Assembly: GCA_021234155.1 (NCBI GenBank)
Contig: JAJEKV010000052.1
Span: 6,293,857-6,357,856 of the forward strand
Length of the DNA: 64,000 nucleotides
Source of the DNA: Isoetes taiwanensis
Lineage: Eukaryota > Streptophyta > Lycopodiopsida > Isoetales > Isoetaceae
Direction: 5' to 3'
Shown: positions 23,715-34,077 of the stretch, in pieces
How the letters are laid out: each line of letters opens with the position of its first letter
How positions within the stretch are numbered: the stretch's first letter is position 1
Position numbers and translations under genes: made by a program
The notes under the pieces: model-generated
What the model was told of the DNA's origin: nothing
Seen by the model: only the letters and a program-made list of their open reading frames with translations
Databases searched by the model: none

Positions 23715-23915
23715 AGCTCTTGTCTGTTTTCATGCAAGCCCTTCGAGAATCCCATCGATCCGAGCCATCGAATCGGCATTCTCGAATGGGCAAGCATGCA
23801 TCTCTTGCATGCATACATGCATTTTCTGTGGCCCTGGTTCATCTGGGATCGCTATTTCTTGCAGCTTCTTCATCGATTTCTCATTGGCGTTTTCTCCTCT
23901 CTCAGCAGTTCCCTT
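23715..23915 (+). repeat. palindrome repeat family, copy 3
   Basis: Begins gtctgttttcatgcaagccc. Arms ttcgagaat (23,742-23,750) and attctcgaa (23,778-23,786) enclose ccatcgatccgagcc. It then has catgcatctcttgcatgcat, ctggttcatctggga.cgct and ttctcctctctcagcagttc, collinear with copies 1 and 2. Confidence 0.88.
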
Positions 23916-23924
23916 GACTCTGCC

Positions 23925-24605
23925 ATCTCTAACTTTACCTCATCCCTCGTTTCTATAAATGCTGCTTATTTAATTTGTTTAGTGTGCCTATATTTGGTCA
24001 TATCTGGGCAGACATTTCGCATAACATGAGTCTAACTCAACCTTGTCCATTGTTTTCGTCATACTCCTCATCTTCGGGCTTATATTCAGGGGTTCTTAAC
24101 CTTTCTCTTCACTTTGTGCTCCCGTATCTGCGACCTCTGCTTCAACCTCGTCCCTCGTTCTAGTATTATATGTGTTCTCCTTTTGATCGACCTCCACTTT
24201 GATGAACCATTCACGTTCCTTGCCATATCTGTTTAGCTTTGTTGTCCAAGCTTGATCTGTTTTTTGATGTCTTCGATTTGTTTCATCACCACCCATTTCT
24301 ACTACGCTAGTCTGAACCAGCCTTAGCTATCTTAATATTCACCTTCACTCTCCTATTCTTCTTCCAAATCATTTCACAGACCTTACGAATCTCGTTGCTT
24401 GGAACTTCTTTTTTATGTCCATCTCATTTTTCTTCTTGACCTTTCTCTTGACTTTACGATGATCTGTCTGCAACCTCTAACTTTAACTCATCCCTCATTT
24501 TTTGTAAATACTCTTATACAATTTGTTTAGTTTTTGCCTATATTTGGTCAATATCTGGTCGGGCCGTTCACATGACATGAGTATAACTTAGCCGTGTCTT
24601 GAAGT
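23925..24605 (+). repeat. diverged direct repeat, two main copies ~548 bp apart
   Basis: 23,925-24,060 and 24,473-24,605 share ctctaacttta.ctcatccctc, aatttgtttagt, gcctatatttggtca, atatctgg.c.g and acatgagt.taact. A partial third copy lies at about 24,095-24,175. The block directly follows palindrome-family copy 3, so it may be the family's downstream part. Confidence 0.75.
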
Positions 24606-25143
24606 TTCGCTACCTGGCTTTATCTTTGTATGGTCCCTCTCTCTGATTTTTCATTCCACCTCGATTTAATATCTAGCATTATAACAGGGGTTTTTTTTTA
24701 CATTTTTATCTTTATTTTTCTCTAAAGGTTTTCATATGATTTGGCGGCCGTATTCGTCCGGGTGTACTAAATAGTATTTCTAGAGTGCACATTTGTTGGC
24801 CCGATTGATTTTTAGAAAGGGGCCAAATCTTGTAGTGGAGCTTTTTTTTTTTTTTTTTTGAAGTTTGGATGTGGATGTAGGCGAAGCATGCAAATATCCT
24901 CCCAATTTATTTTAGGGTTATCAAGGATTTTTAGGATATCAAGGAATCCAGCAAACACTTCTATCACAGGATTGTTGCCATGGGCTTGTCTTCCCGCCAT
25001 ATTTGGATTAGCTATACATACTTTGTTCCCCATCCTGCATTCACTTTTCTCAAGCTTTTGGTTGCAAAATGGCCTTAGAATCCGTTTTTCATAGCTCTAA
25101 TCTATGCCTGGTGTTTTGAGCCGGCCTACGACTCTCTATATAA
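24606..25143. other. unassigned intergenic or intronic DNA
   Basis: Contains a T tract of about 19 bases at 24,841-24,859. The phrase ccatgggcttgt.ttcccgccatatttgga at ~24,977-25,010 recurs at ~25,818-25,868. The plus-strand frame 24,858-25,094 has no recognised domain. Confidence 0.4.
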
Positions 25144-25558
25144 ATACGGTATGGATCCTTCACCCTGCACAAAGAGGCCGTAGTCAAGGATTTCCTTCGT
25201 CTTTCAACTCACTTGGATGAGAAAGCCCTCTCGCTAGCTCATGGTGGAAAAGATTTGCCGGTTACAGAACACCGGGCCGAGAATGCTGTTTTAGGACACG
25301 CCGCCATAGTCGGGTTTCTTTCCGCCATAGCCGGGTCTCGACAAAAGCCGGCTTCCTTCATCTCCACAGGAAAATTCGCGGATGACTATTGTTTTGGAAT
25401 GAGCCCCTTCTCGCATTTTAATGGGGACATATCTTTCTTCAAGCCGAGGGGGCGGAATCTTCACATCCATATATGGAGATCTTGATAGTATCTCGCTATG
25501 TTTCAAAGGACATAGAATCAAAAGTTTGCGACCTTCCCAAGATGCCCACCAATGTGAG
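25144..25558 (+). CDS. candidate exon of an unidentified protein, frame-shifted
   Basis: From 25,144 (a TAA precedes) the plus strand is open for 113 codons to a TAA at 25,483-25,485, with a natural-looking segment FTLHKEAVVKDFLRLSTHLD. There is no in-frame ATG at the front, so this looks like an internal exon. From 25,473 another frame reads VSRYVSKDIESKVCDLPKMP and runs into AATGTGAG|GTATGT, a strong plant splice donor (GT at 25,559-25,560). The frame must change once between about 25,300 and 25,473. That interval holds two copies of ccgccatag.cgggt, so an insertion there may be the cause. The family is not recognised; it could be a pseudogene exon. Confidence 0.4.
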
Positions 25559-25627
25559 GTATGTCTTTTGTTTTCATTCAAAAATAATTTGTATATTATT
25601 TGAATGCACTGCCTATATTTTTCTCGC

Positions 25628-25752
25628 ACATCTTTACACTTGAATCTTTGTAGCTCTAAGGACTATTGGCGAGACCCTATGTGCAAGATACATTTGAAAA
25701 AACATGCCTCAAGTCAATTCTAAAGTTTTATGATTACAATGGTGAAAGACTG
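25628..25752 (+). repeat. ~120-bp direct repeat, copy 1
   Basis: Shares catctttacacttgaat, gtgcaagat.catttgaaaaa, atgcctcaagtcaattc and aaagtt.tatgattacaa with 26,177-26,297, at roughly 80% identity by eye with small indels. It lies downstream of the donor-like site at 25,559. Confidence 0.85.
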
Positions 25753-25885
25753 GCTTGGGGAAATCCATACATGATTCTTTCGATATCACAGCGTTTTGGT
25801 GGTTGCATTTATTTTACCATGGGCTTGTGTTCCCGCCATAGCCGGATTTTCTTCCGCCATATTTGGATAATGAATCATACCGTAA

Positions 25886-25984
25886 AATACAAGCGGAGTT
25901 CTAAGAGTTGAAGATTTCTCGTTACGCCATGAGTCCATGCAAAGAGATGTTCGATTGTTCTTCACGCAGCAAAAATGCTCGAAG
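25886..25984 (+). CDS. candidate exon ending at a perfect GTAAGT donor
   Basis: A 33-codon open stretch including VEDFSLRHESMQRDVRLFFT ends exactly in phase at AAG|GTAAGT (GT at 25,985-25,986), the consensus 5' splice site. It lies ~330 bp downstream of the candidate exon ending at 25,558 on the same strand, so the two could belong to one gene. The acceptor side is not clear (aatacaag just before the frame). The family is not recognised. Confidence 0.4.
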
Positions 25985-26176
25985 GTAAGTACACCTATCT
26001 CTTGAACCCGTTTCTTGTGCGAACCCATTTCCAAATGAGTCACGCAGATGTACCCCTCTATATTGAATATTTGATCCAGACTTGCGTGGGTTTCTCCAAT
26101 TGTCTCGCGATCTCCATGTCAAAAATGATTCTCAAGTTGTTTTGAAAGCAGTAAACGTTAGATTTGGATCTCATGA

Positions 26177-26297
26177 GCACATCTTTACACTTGAATGCCG
26201 CGGCTAAAGGAATATTGGCTGATCCTTATGTGCAAGATGCATCTAAAAAATATGCCTCAAGTCAATTACAAAGTTCTATCATTACAAAGGTAGGGAT
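26177..26297 (+). repeat. ~120-bp direct repeat, copy 2
   Basis: Second copy of 25,628-25,752. In this copy one frame reads LADPYVQDASKKYASSQLQS. The equivalent frame in copy 1 reads LARPYVQDTFEKTCLKSIL, so the pair could be a duplicated exon fragment. Neither is bounded by obvious splice sites. Confidence 0.8.
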
Positions 26298-26299
26298 TA

Positions 26300-29260
26300 G
26301 CGGATTCACGTTAGTTTTCAACCATGGATGTATTGCTTTATTATAGTTCCATTTACGCAGGCATGTGTGACAAATTTGTTGACCAGCTACTTGATTAGAT
26401 CACGGAAGATGAATTAGATGTTTCAAGCGAGATCTTGTTGAAGACTTGGGGCATTAAACTTTCTAGCTGGAGTTGCCACCAAGGCAATCATAGGAGCCGG
26501 ATCCTAGTTCGTTGGAGCTAGATCCCGGTTGCCCACGGGCCATCCGGATTACAAAAGGACTTCAATTGTTGTCTAAGGATTCACATGGTAGTTGTCTTTG
26601 TCGATCTGCGATGTCGATTCAGCAAATATCGTAGAAGGCTTTCCCTTTCATCGGGAACCTCTTCCAAAGGCCACAACTATAATTAAAATTTCCTTTCACT
26701 TGGCTTAGAAATACAAGCGGTTATTATCATCAAAAGTTAAGCCAAACGGATTATCATTTCATATAGGTGGCTTGTTCTGCATGTGAAATACTTGTACCCT
26801 TGTTTTTTTTTTTTTTTTTTGTGTGGACACGTTTCAAAGTGCACTTGCAATGCATGCAAAGTCCATCACTTGGACATGAGAAAGTTCTCAATATTTGGAT
26901 CAAACCATTATTGTTTGTGTTATCCTAGACAATATTGTTCTCCAAAACACTTGTGCTTGAATGGAGGTCTCTCATATATCTTCGACAAATTGTGTTTCTT
27001 TTGAAAAAAGTTAGAGCCAGATGAATAGGCCCCATGCCTAAATTTTTTTTCTTCAAAAGATAACAACCAACATTGGCCAACTACTGGCTGGAATATTGGT
27101 TTAAATTAAACCACACAACCAACATTTAAATTAAAACTCTCTAAACCCCCTCTTCGAAGCCTAAAGCGTATTTGGCAATTTCGCATTTAGAGCCCCATAA
27201 TCATGCTCAAAAACGATAAATCAACACCATGGCGGTATGGCCATCCTAAATCTATAGTATTCTTCAAACTGCTCGGCAAGATAACAAATTAAACATCCAC
27301 ACCTACAAACGCAGGAACTCTTGCGTAATGTTAGATTGCTGAATAGGTGCGGGAATACGCAGCTTCATCCCGTACGGTCCTCCCATTTTCCATCCTCAAC
27401 CCCAACCTGGCGTATTATCTATTTATCCTGAGTTTCGCCACCTAGCTTCTTTATCCTGCGGGAGCATAATCAGGTTTGTAGGGCTTTCACCATTTGCCAG
27501 TGCCTGCTTAGGTTTCGGGAAGTCTTATTAAAGAATACCGTCGTCCTTCCTGCTCGGTTATAGGCCTTCGAACTCCTTATTGTATGGATCTGCCACCTTT
27601 GTTCAATCACAGTCGACTCCTTGCCCACCCCAGCGCCGGTATGGTTGTGCCAGGAATTGCAACGCTCGTTTCAGGTTAATTTTATTATGTTCAATATCTT
27701 TGATGTTCTGCTACCGCTTCCTACGTCCCCGCTCAAGGCTCATTAGCTTTGCGGTGGATAAGGCTCGCCGATTGTAGAAAATAAAGCCCATATATCATCC
27801 AACCGCATATGCCATATCACGAAACGCGTGATTTTTTCTTTTATGGTAAAATCATACCGCACTTAGGGTCTTCCTTCGCGGTTTTATTTTGAGGCCGCTT
27901 GCGTTTCAGCCTGTGCCTGGCGGCGCTGAATGGGGAGCTGGCGTGATATGGGCATTGATAGCGAATACGGAGTCGAGGGTCGTGGACGGAGGTGAAGATG
28001 TTGTAGCGTAGTTTTCGTAGTGATAGCTTCTGGTGCCCAACCTGGTGCGCAATTTCAGCAAGTATGCGGGCGTCTCCCCTGGCTCTTCGGCGCTGTACTT
28101 TATCTTTTTCGCCGTTTCCCTGGCTTTTGCACCATGGCTAACCTTGAGATGCCGAATTGGTGGCTCGTCGCCTTCGCAAACAAGTTACCAATTGGCACCC
28201 GGCATGAAGAAGCGTGGATCAGATTTTGCCAGACAGTCTTCAAAGAAGGGGACCCAGAGGGTCTACCGCTGGCAAGCGGCGCACTATTCCTCCGGTGCAA
28301 TTTATCGCAGATAACCTGAAATTTAGCCGAATATTACTACCGCCATAATATTTCAGCCTTTCGTTGGTCTTTGTTGTTAGAATTCAAGATTCTAAAATAT
28401 CCCCGCCTTGAAAACATGGCACTCAAAACACAGCCGGATCGGGCCTGCATGGAACCTTTTCTTGCTGTACAATAAATAGTGAAGTGAAGTTTCTTTCAGG
28501 GTCTGGTGAAGCTTGTGTATCTCCTAAAACGTATTGCTCATCTCACAAATCTTATAGCGGGGACCGCACATTGAAAAGCATTTCATGATGATAACATGCT
28601 ATATAGGCCCCTGAACGCGCTTCTGTCTTTAATTGGCCTTTGCCATTCTCGCTTTTTGGTCATGATGTTATGTTAGGAATCCAGATAATTTGTAATATCT
28701 TGCGATTTCATACGTTCCTGACATCATGTGATATGGAGAACTTGAACAACAAGCATTTCTACCTAAAACAACCATTTAAAGGTCAGTCTTAAAAGACAAG
28801 GGCTAGAACTTGGTGGAGAGAAACCCCTAAAAGTGCTTGCTTTTTAGGTCTCGATCACAAATGAGAGCTGTTACTTGATGATAATGTCGTCACGGTTGGT
28901 CTCAACAATAATATGGACCTCAAAAGAGACAACCGAATTGTCTATTATGGACCCATCTACCACTGTTGAATTACCAAGAATAATTAAACAAAATAAACCT
29001 GGATTCTCATGAGGATAGTAGACCACTATGAAATCATACAAATATCATCTTGATACATATATTTTTGTTATGCAAGCCTCTGTTATGAATTCCATTAATT
29101 TCTTGCTCGGGACGCCATCACAATTATTTGGTTTCTGTGAAGGATGCCCTGAACACAAAGAGATGAGGAAGCAAAGGATGCTTGAATATCTCTGGAAGTG
29201 CCAACCTGCCACTGTCTCACACGGCTCAAATAAAGTTCCACCATCTATCCTGCGAAATGG
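26300..29260. other. unassigned DNA
   Basis: A T tract of about 18 bases occurs at 26,803-26,820. From 27,380 to 28,320 the sequence is less AT-rich, with overlapping frames in several registers on both strands (longest 99 codons at 28,020-28,319). None shows a known motif. No RNA gene or TE end is recognised. Confidence 0.35.
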
Positions 29261-29635
29261 ATGCAAAATTGTTTCCATCCATTTTGGTCATTCCCTGAAG
29301 GGGCAAACCCCTCAAGTCTCATGGTAGCTATACATGACCTAAAAGTATATGCCGAATATATGTCTCGGAATATGCCAATGACCCATGAAACCCATTATCA
29401 CTGGAACCCATACCATTTCACAAGAATCCGACTCCTGAAACCCAACCCAAGAGTTCCTGCAAATGGTGGGTCAGCCAGTAGGGCCCCACAACCTGAGGGC
29501 CCTGCGATTTTGAAGAATCGCCAGTTGTCCGCCTCCCAAAAGAAAGAGGCCCCTGGGAAAGAGCCTGAGATTTGGTACATTGCTATTGGATTTAGCAAGG
29601 CCCAGGCTTTGCCTGCCTTTAGTGCTTTCTTTTAA
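29261..29635 (+). CDS. hypothetical 124-codon frame
   Basis: ATG-initiated and TAA-terminated. The N-terminal half is rich in His, Tyr and Pro. The C-terminal half has SASRAPQPEGPAILKNRQLS followed by a hydrophobic tail. No domain, signal peptide or knuckle motif is recognised. The opposite strand is also open here (29,398-29,598), so chance openness is likely. It could equally be a relic of a retroelement ORF1. Confidence 0.2.
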   Translation: MQNCFHPFWSFPEGANPSSLMVAIHDLKVYAEYMSRNMPMTHETHYHWNPYHFTRIRLLKPNPRVPANGGSASRAPQPEGPAILKNRQLSASQKKEAPGKEPEIWYIAIGFSKAQALPAFSAFF

Positions 29636-31561
29636 GTTTAGGGTTTTGGCCGCATTGGGTATTGAGATATGAATTAAGAAGTTCCCTGGAATCTCAGATT
29701 CTCATGGACCTGATAATTCCACACAATGATGGAGAGTCTAACAAGGAGAAATATCTCCGCCATGTTCTCTCAACGCATAATTTTTTTAGATTTTATCAAA
29801 CAAACAGGGCCCCACCGCCATTCCATAGCCATCAACTACACCTTATGAACCTTCCCAATACAGAGCTTTTACATTCACCATCTCTCAAGCCCTGGCCTCT
29901 AATGGTTCAGTGAGGTGTAATGCAGTGGTGTTATGCCTTATTTTCGAGGGAATATTTGACGGCTGGCTGACACGCAGGGCCACCCTCCCCACGGTGGCCT
30001 GACCCTGTAACACCTGGTCTAACATTAACCATCATGGCGGAGGCCAAACTCCAAATGGCCGGTGTGGTCTCAATCTCTGACGGGCCAAATGCAAATGGAA
30101 CATTAATTCCCCATCAAGAGGCCAAACCCACTATGTAGGCGATCATTCGACAAATTTTATGATGGATCTAGAATAGGGCTGAATCAAATTTATAGGGTAA
30201 TTTCAATTTGTCTCGAATTGCCTGGGTATTGTGAGGTGGCCTCGCACGGTGGAAACCTGACTGGGCATTGTATTGTATTAAAATTTGTGAGATTTGGCAT
30301 GCTCGAGGTGCTTCTTTGTTTTGAGGGGCAACTCCATTCTTGGAGTGGTCATTTTGATGGTTGAATTTGCGTTTTTGCAAAGGCAATGCTTTTGGAAAAC
30401 ACAGGACCTTGCCTTTGAAACGGTGGACTAACTGCCCTTTCCTCGAATCCCTATTCTAATGATTTGAGTCCTAATATAAAGATGATAGAGTTCAAAGCTT
30501 TGGCTACATGCAAGAATCGTCCTAGAGACTACTGAATCCACGGACGGCTCCTGAAATTCGCGTGGTTATGATAGCTTTTCAACAGAACCCGACTGCAAGT
30601 TTCGCGAGAAGTGGTGTCTATCCCTTCACAAGCTGCCACGGGATGGGGCCTTTCAGCATCGCAAGATGGAGGAATCTTTGATTTTCAGGGCCATGGATTT
30701 GCGTGATACTTTTAGCCCACCATGGCTGAGGGTATTGTCGCCTTGTTCAGACATGTGTTCTTCCCAGCCAAAAGGAAATGGCTAGAAGATATTAGCCCTG
30801 CATCGTTAGCTTCCCAGCCCAGTTAACGCTCAATTGGTTTTGGATTTTTCGATAGGGGACCATTTTGGGAAATTTCACAAGAAAAATTATGTCTCTGATC
30901 TGCTGAATATTCTTCTGCATCTAAATGGTCCAGAAACAAGATATAAACATCCCATTGCGATTGTAGTCAAGAAATTGAGTAAATATCTGAAAATGAAGAG
31001 ATGCATTTGACATGATAAAAAAATAGGGACCGTCACAACTTCAGAGATTCATTGTCCCAACTTCTTACCGGCCCACATGTGCTGCCCTCGCCGTTTTAAT
31101 TTTGACAAGACTGATGATTCGGCTACGTATCCAGATCCAATCCCCGCCGTCCATATTCTGTTCTTTCATTTCAATCCCCTTTTGGCTATTACTTCTTCTT
31201 CTGGCAGCATCGCTGCACCCAAGCAGCCTTGATCTCCGCACTGGCCTCTGAACTGGCCTCCATTTTCGAAGGCGCAAAGAGTTCTGATTTCTTTTAATTT
31301 GTAACCTCACGGACGGATGGGTCTCACTTTTACGAAGCTTTTCGCTCGTCTCTTTTCTAAAAGAAGGATGCAAACTCTTAAGCGGTTATCCGGATGCTTG
31401 CAAAACCTCATCAATACCTTTACGTGCTCTGCCTGGCGAGACTACAACAATTAACCCCTACTACCGGTAGCCAGCTTCCTAAATGAAGTTTAACTGCACT
31501 CTCAGTCTGGTCTGCATTAGTATGTTTGGACGTATCCTAGCGTCTTTTTGGATGGGTACGT
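29636..31561. other. unassigned DNA
   Basis: No recognised gene. The minus-strand 102-codon frame 31,065-31,373 is Arg/Ser-rich and overlaps a pyrimidine-rich plus strand. Nothing distinguishes it from a shadow. Confidence 0.35.
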
Positions 31562-31915
31562 ATGGTTTTAACTTCAAACGATGTCCATCGTGCGTCGTAT
31601 TGGAACTTCATCACGATCCTTAATTCCTTAGCTTTTACGCAACTTCAAACCGGTAGCCTGAACTGCTTTGATGGATCTGAACCTTAGCAATGCAACCGAT
31701 TCTTCCAACGAAACCCATATAGCTTTCCATACGAGGATGGTTACTTCTGGGTGAGTGAGTACCACCGGCCGTGGACAGGGCCTAATTCAGTATCGAACAG
31801 GGACGGGTACAGTTCTCAGCTTTATATAACTTCTAGCGAAAGTGCTCAACCTGGTGCCTACCAGTTTTGCTTCAGACCGCGCGGTTACCGTCAGCAACCA
31901 GAAGCATATATGTAA
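31562..31915 (+). pseudogene. coding-like stretch broken by one in-frame TAG
   Basis: Starting at ATG 31,562, the frame has 117 codons to TAA at 31,913-31,915, with a single in-frame TAG at 31,685-31,687. The part after the TAG is unusually protein-like: aromatic, Gly- and Arg-rich segments such as DGYFWVSEYHRPWTGPNSVS and QPGAYQFCFRPRGYRQQPEA. The same frame is also open upstream of the ATG to a TAG at 31,538. Base composition is closer to 50% GC than the surroundings. I recognise no family. It could be an old pseudogene, a transferred or contaminating fragment, or chance. Confidence 0.35.
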
Positions 31916-33807
31916 TTACCAAATGGTTATTACTTCTTTGCAGGGTTGCCGCCATAATGGTAGGAATGGCCAAAATATTAGCTTCACGCGGGATGCCGGG
32001 AGGTCAGACGTAGCGTACTGACCGTCCTATTGCCTATTTCGGTGGCGCTGCGGGGCCATCCCTATTTAATGCCAGCGCCAGATTCGCCGAATTTCTGGCG
32101 TACCACTTCTAACCACCGGTGAATCTATCTTCAGTCGATAGTAATGAACAGAGATCGTGGCGGTTTGCGGAGGCCAGGGATTGTCGCACAGGGATGCCAA
32201 TGAGGCATAAACTTTTCTCTTATTTCGTCCTTTCCTTCATTCAGCTCGGTTATGGTAGCGAACCACAGGCCCTCATGTTTCGCATTCGTTCTCGCGCACC
32301 GCTGGGCTGACGCCAACGTCGTCGCCCAATTCTCTTCCGAGACGAACCAGCATTTGCCGTTCTCAGCTCGCCCTTAAAACGCCGATCCTGTTCAATGCCA
32401 TAACGCCTGAATAACCGACAAACTGGCCACCATCCTTTTCGCCACAACCAAAGACGGGTCAGTGCAAAGCTGCCTAATACGTCAGCGTCATTCGTCTCGC
32501 CATTAGTCATTTGACGGTTTGAGGTGAAGTTCCTGTAGTTGATCGTTCTAATCTTCAATATTTGGACAAGTGCCCGCAAAATCATGCGAAACGTACTGGT
32601 AGTTTTCATTCAAAGATGCCCCAAAGGAAACAGCTCTAAGTAGTTTGGTCTCTTTCAACTTCCATCTTAGCAGCGGTAACGTGACGTTAGAAAAATGTGA
32701 GGGATGTTAGGGGCAACGCTTTAACTTGGATGGTAGAAAAAATCTGATGTGGATGTAAGGGACAATTTCTGTAAGGGACAATGCTTTTTCCTCAATGTGT
32801 GGTGGAACAATTTGAATAAGCATTGTCATTATTCTCAGGTATATTCAAAGTACTTGTGCAACTTCTGGTGAGGGTTTATATGAAGGCTTGGATTGGCTGT
32901 CAAGCAACATTGCAAATAAGGTTGGTATCTTGCTGTGATACTCCATTTGCCACGGTTTGTTTTGCAATATATCTGATAGTATATTCTTGTACTGTCTAGT
33001 GAGCTGGATATGGAAGCAAGCTGGTATTATGTTAATCGTGTATGAAATATACCTGGGTGTGCAAGGATTTTGAGCAAGGATGTTACCATGGCAAATGCTT
33101 GTTTGGGAATATCCCTTACCAATTTTTGTCTGAATACAGCCGTCTACGCCCAGTTTTATGTCTTTTGGAACCAAGCAGTTCTGGAAACTATATAAAGCAC
33201 CGCAAAGGGTTTCCTAGCAGTGGCCAGCGCCCAGGGGTTTAAATTCGTCTTTATTGTTCTTGATGGCATGATTCTAATAAATTTGCATTTGTAACAGTCC
33301 ATTTAGTTACTTGATTCTAGAGCTCATGGTCCACATTCACATTCAATTATTAGATACCGGGCGGATTGAAATTTCATTCAAATTACCGTGGATTTGTGGT
33401 CCCTAAAGAAGCTCGCAAACGCCTGTAAAACTTAACCGCAATACTTGTTAAAGAGATGCAAATGGTCACGCAAATGGTTTACTGATAGAATATGGCAAAC
33501 AGCACTGGTAGAATCTAGCAAACAGGTTGTCAGGCTTAGCTGAAAATTCCTTTTATCAGGTAACCTGTCCAAAACCGTTGCGTAAATCATTCAATTCTGA
33601 CTCTGTGGAGAATTTAGTAAACAAGTTGCATTTAGGTGAAGTCCTTTTCGCTGTAATTTCCTTTTTCCCTTTTTTATTATTTTCGTATAAGCGCCCTTTT
33701 ATTACTGTAAAGAGTAGAATGGTTGTGAAGTCATCACTCTGTGCGGCACCGCCTGACAACCAATAGAAATTTAAAGCAAAAATAGATAAAATCGAGAGAA
33801 ATTTTGA
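31916..33807. other. GC-richer then AT-rich unassigned DNA
   Basis: 31,920-32,610 continues the higher GC content, with a 119-codon minus-strand frame (32,250-32,609) rich in Arg and Trp and a 61-codon minus-strand frame (32,131-32,316). Neither is recognised. 32,650-33,800 returns to AT-rich sequence. The 109-codon minus-strand frame 32,845-33,174 has no known motif. Confidence 0.3.
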
Positions 33808-33879
33808 AAGCAAAAACAGAATGCTTTTAGGAAAGGAACTTGCAAGCAAAAACAGAATGCTTTTAGGAAAGGAACTTGC
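33808..33879 (+). repeat. perfect 36-bp tandem duplication
   Basis: Units 33,808-33,843 and 33,844-33,879 are identical, aagcaaaaacagaatgc(t)4aggaaaggaacttgc. Because 36 is a multiple of three, the duplication keeps the downstream plus-strand frame and encodes the same 12 residues (KQKQNAFRKGTC) twice. Confidence 0.95.
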
Positions 33880-34077
33880 AACTCTGCAACCCACAACCTT
33901 CCTGATCCGTCTGGGAAGAAGGTGTATAGCTTGGTGCCAAAGGTGGAGCTGCGCCCTGCGGCCTTGGGCAATGGCGAGCTGCCAAGCGGTTCTTCAATTT
34001 TGCCTGGTTGGGTGATGGGACAGCCAGCTAACGGCTGTGCCATCAAAAGAGCAGAGTCCTACCTCGCAGTAAAATGA
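33808..34077 (+). CDS. candidate C-terminal exon with a duplicated 12-residue unit
   Basis: After a TGA at 33,805-33,807 the plus strand is open for 89 codons to TGA at 34,075-34,077. It reads through two identical 12-residue units, then a segment including PDPSGKKVYSLVPKVELRPA and ILPGWVMGQPANGCAIKRAE. There is no ATG at the front; the gaaag at 33,806-33,810 could serve as an acceptor, which would make this a terminal exon. GC rises sharply from 33,900, as in plant coding DNA. The family is not recognised. Confidence 0.4.
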   Translation, partial: KQKQNAFRKGTCKQKQNAFRKGTCNSATHNLPDPSGKKVYSLVPKVELRPAALGNGELPSGSSILPGWVMGQPANGCAIKRAESYLAVK

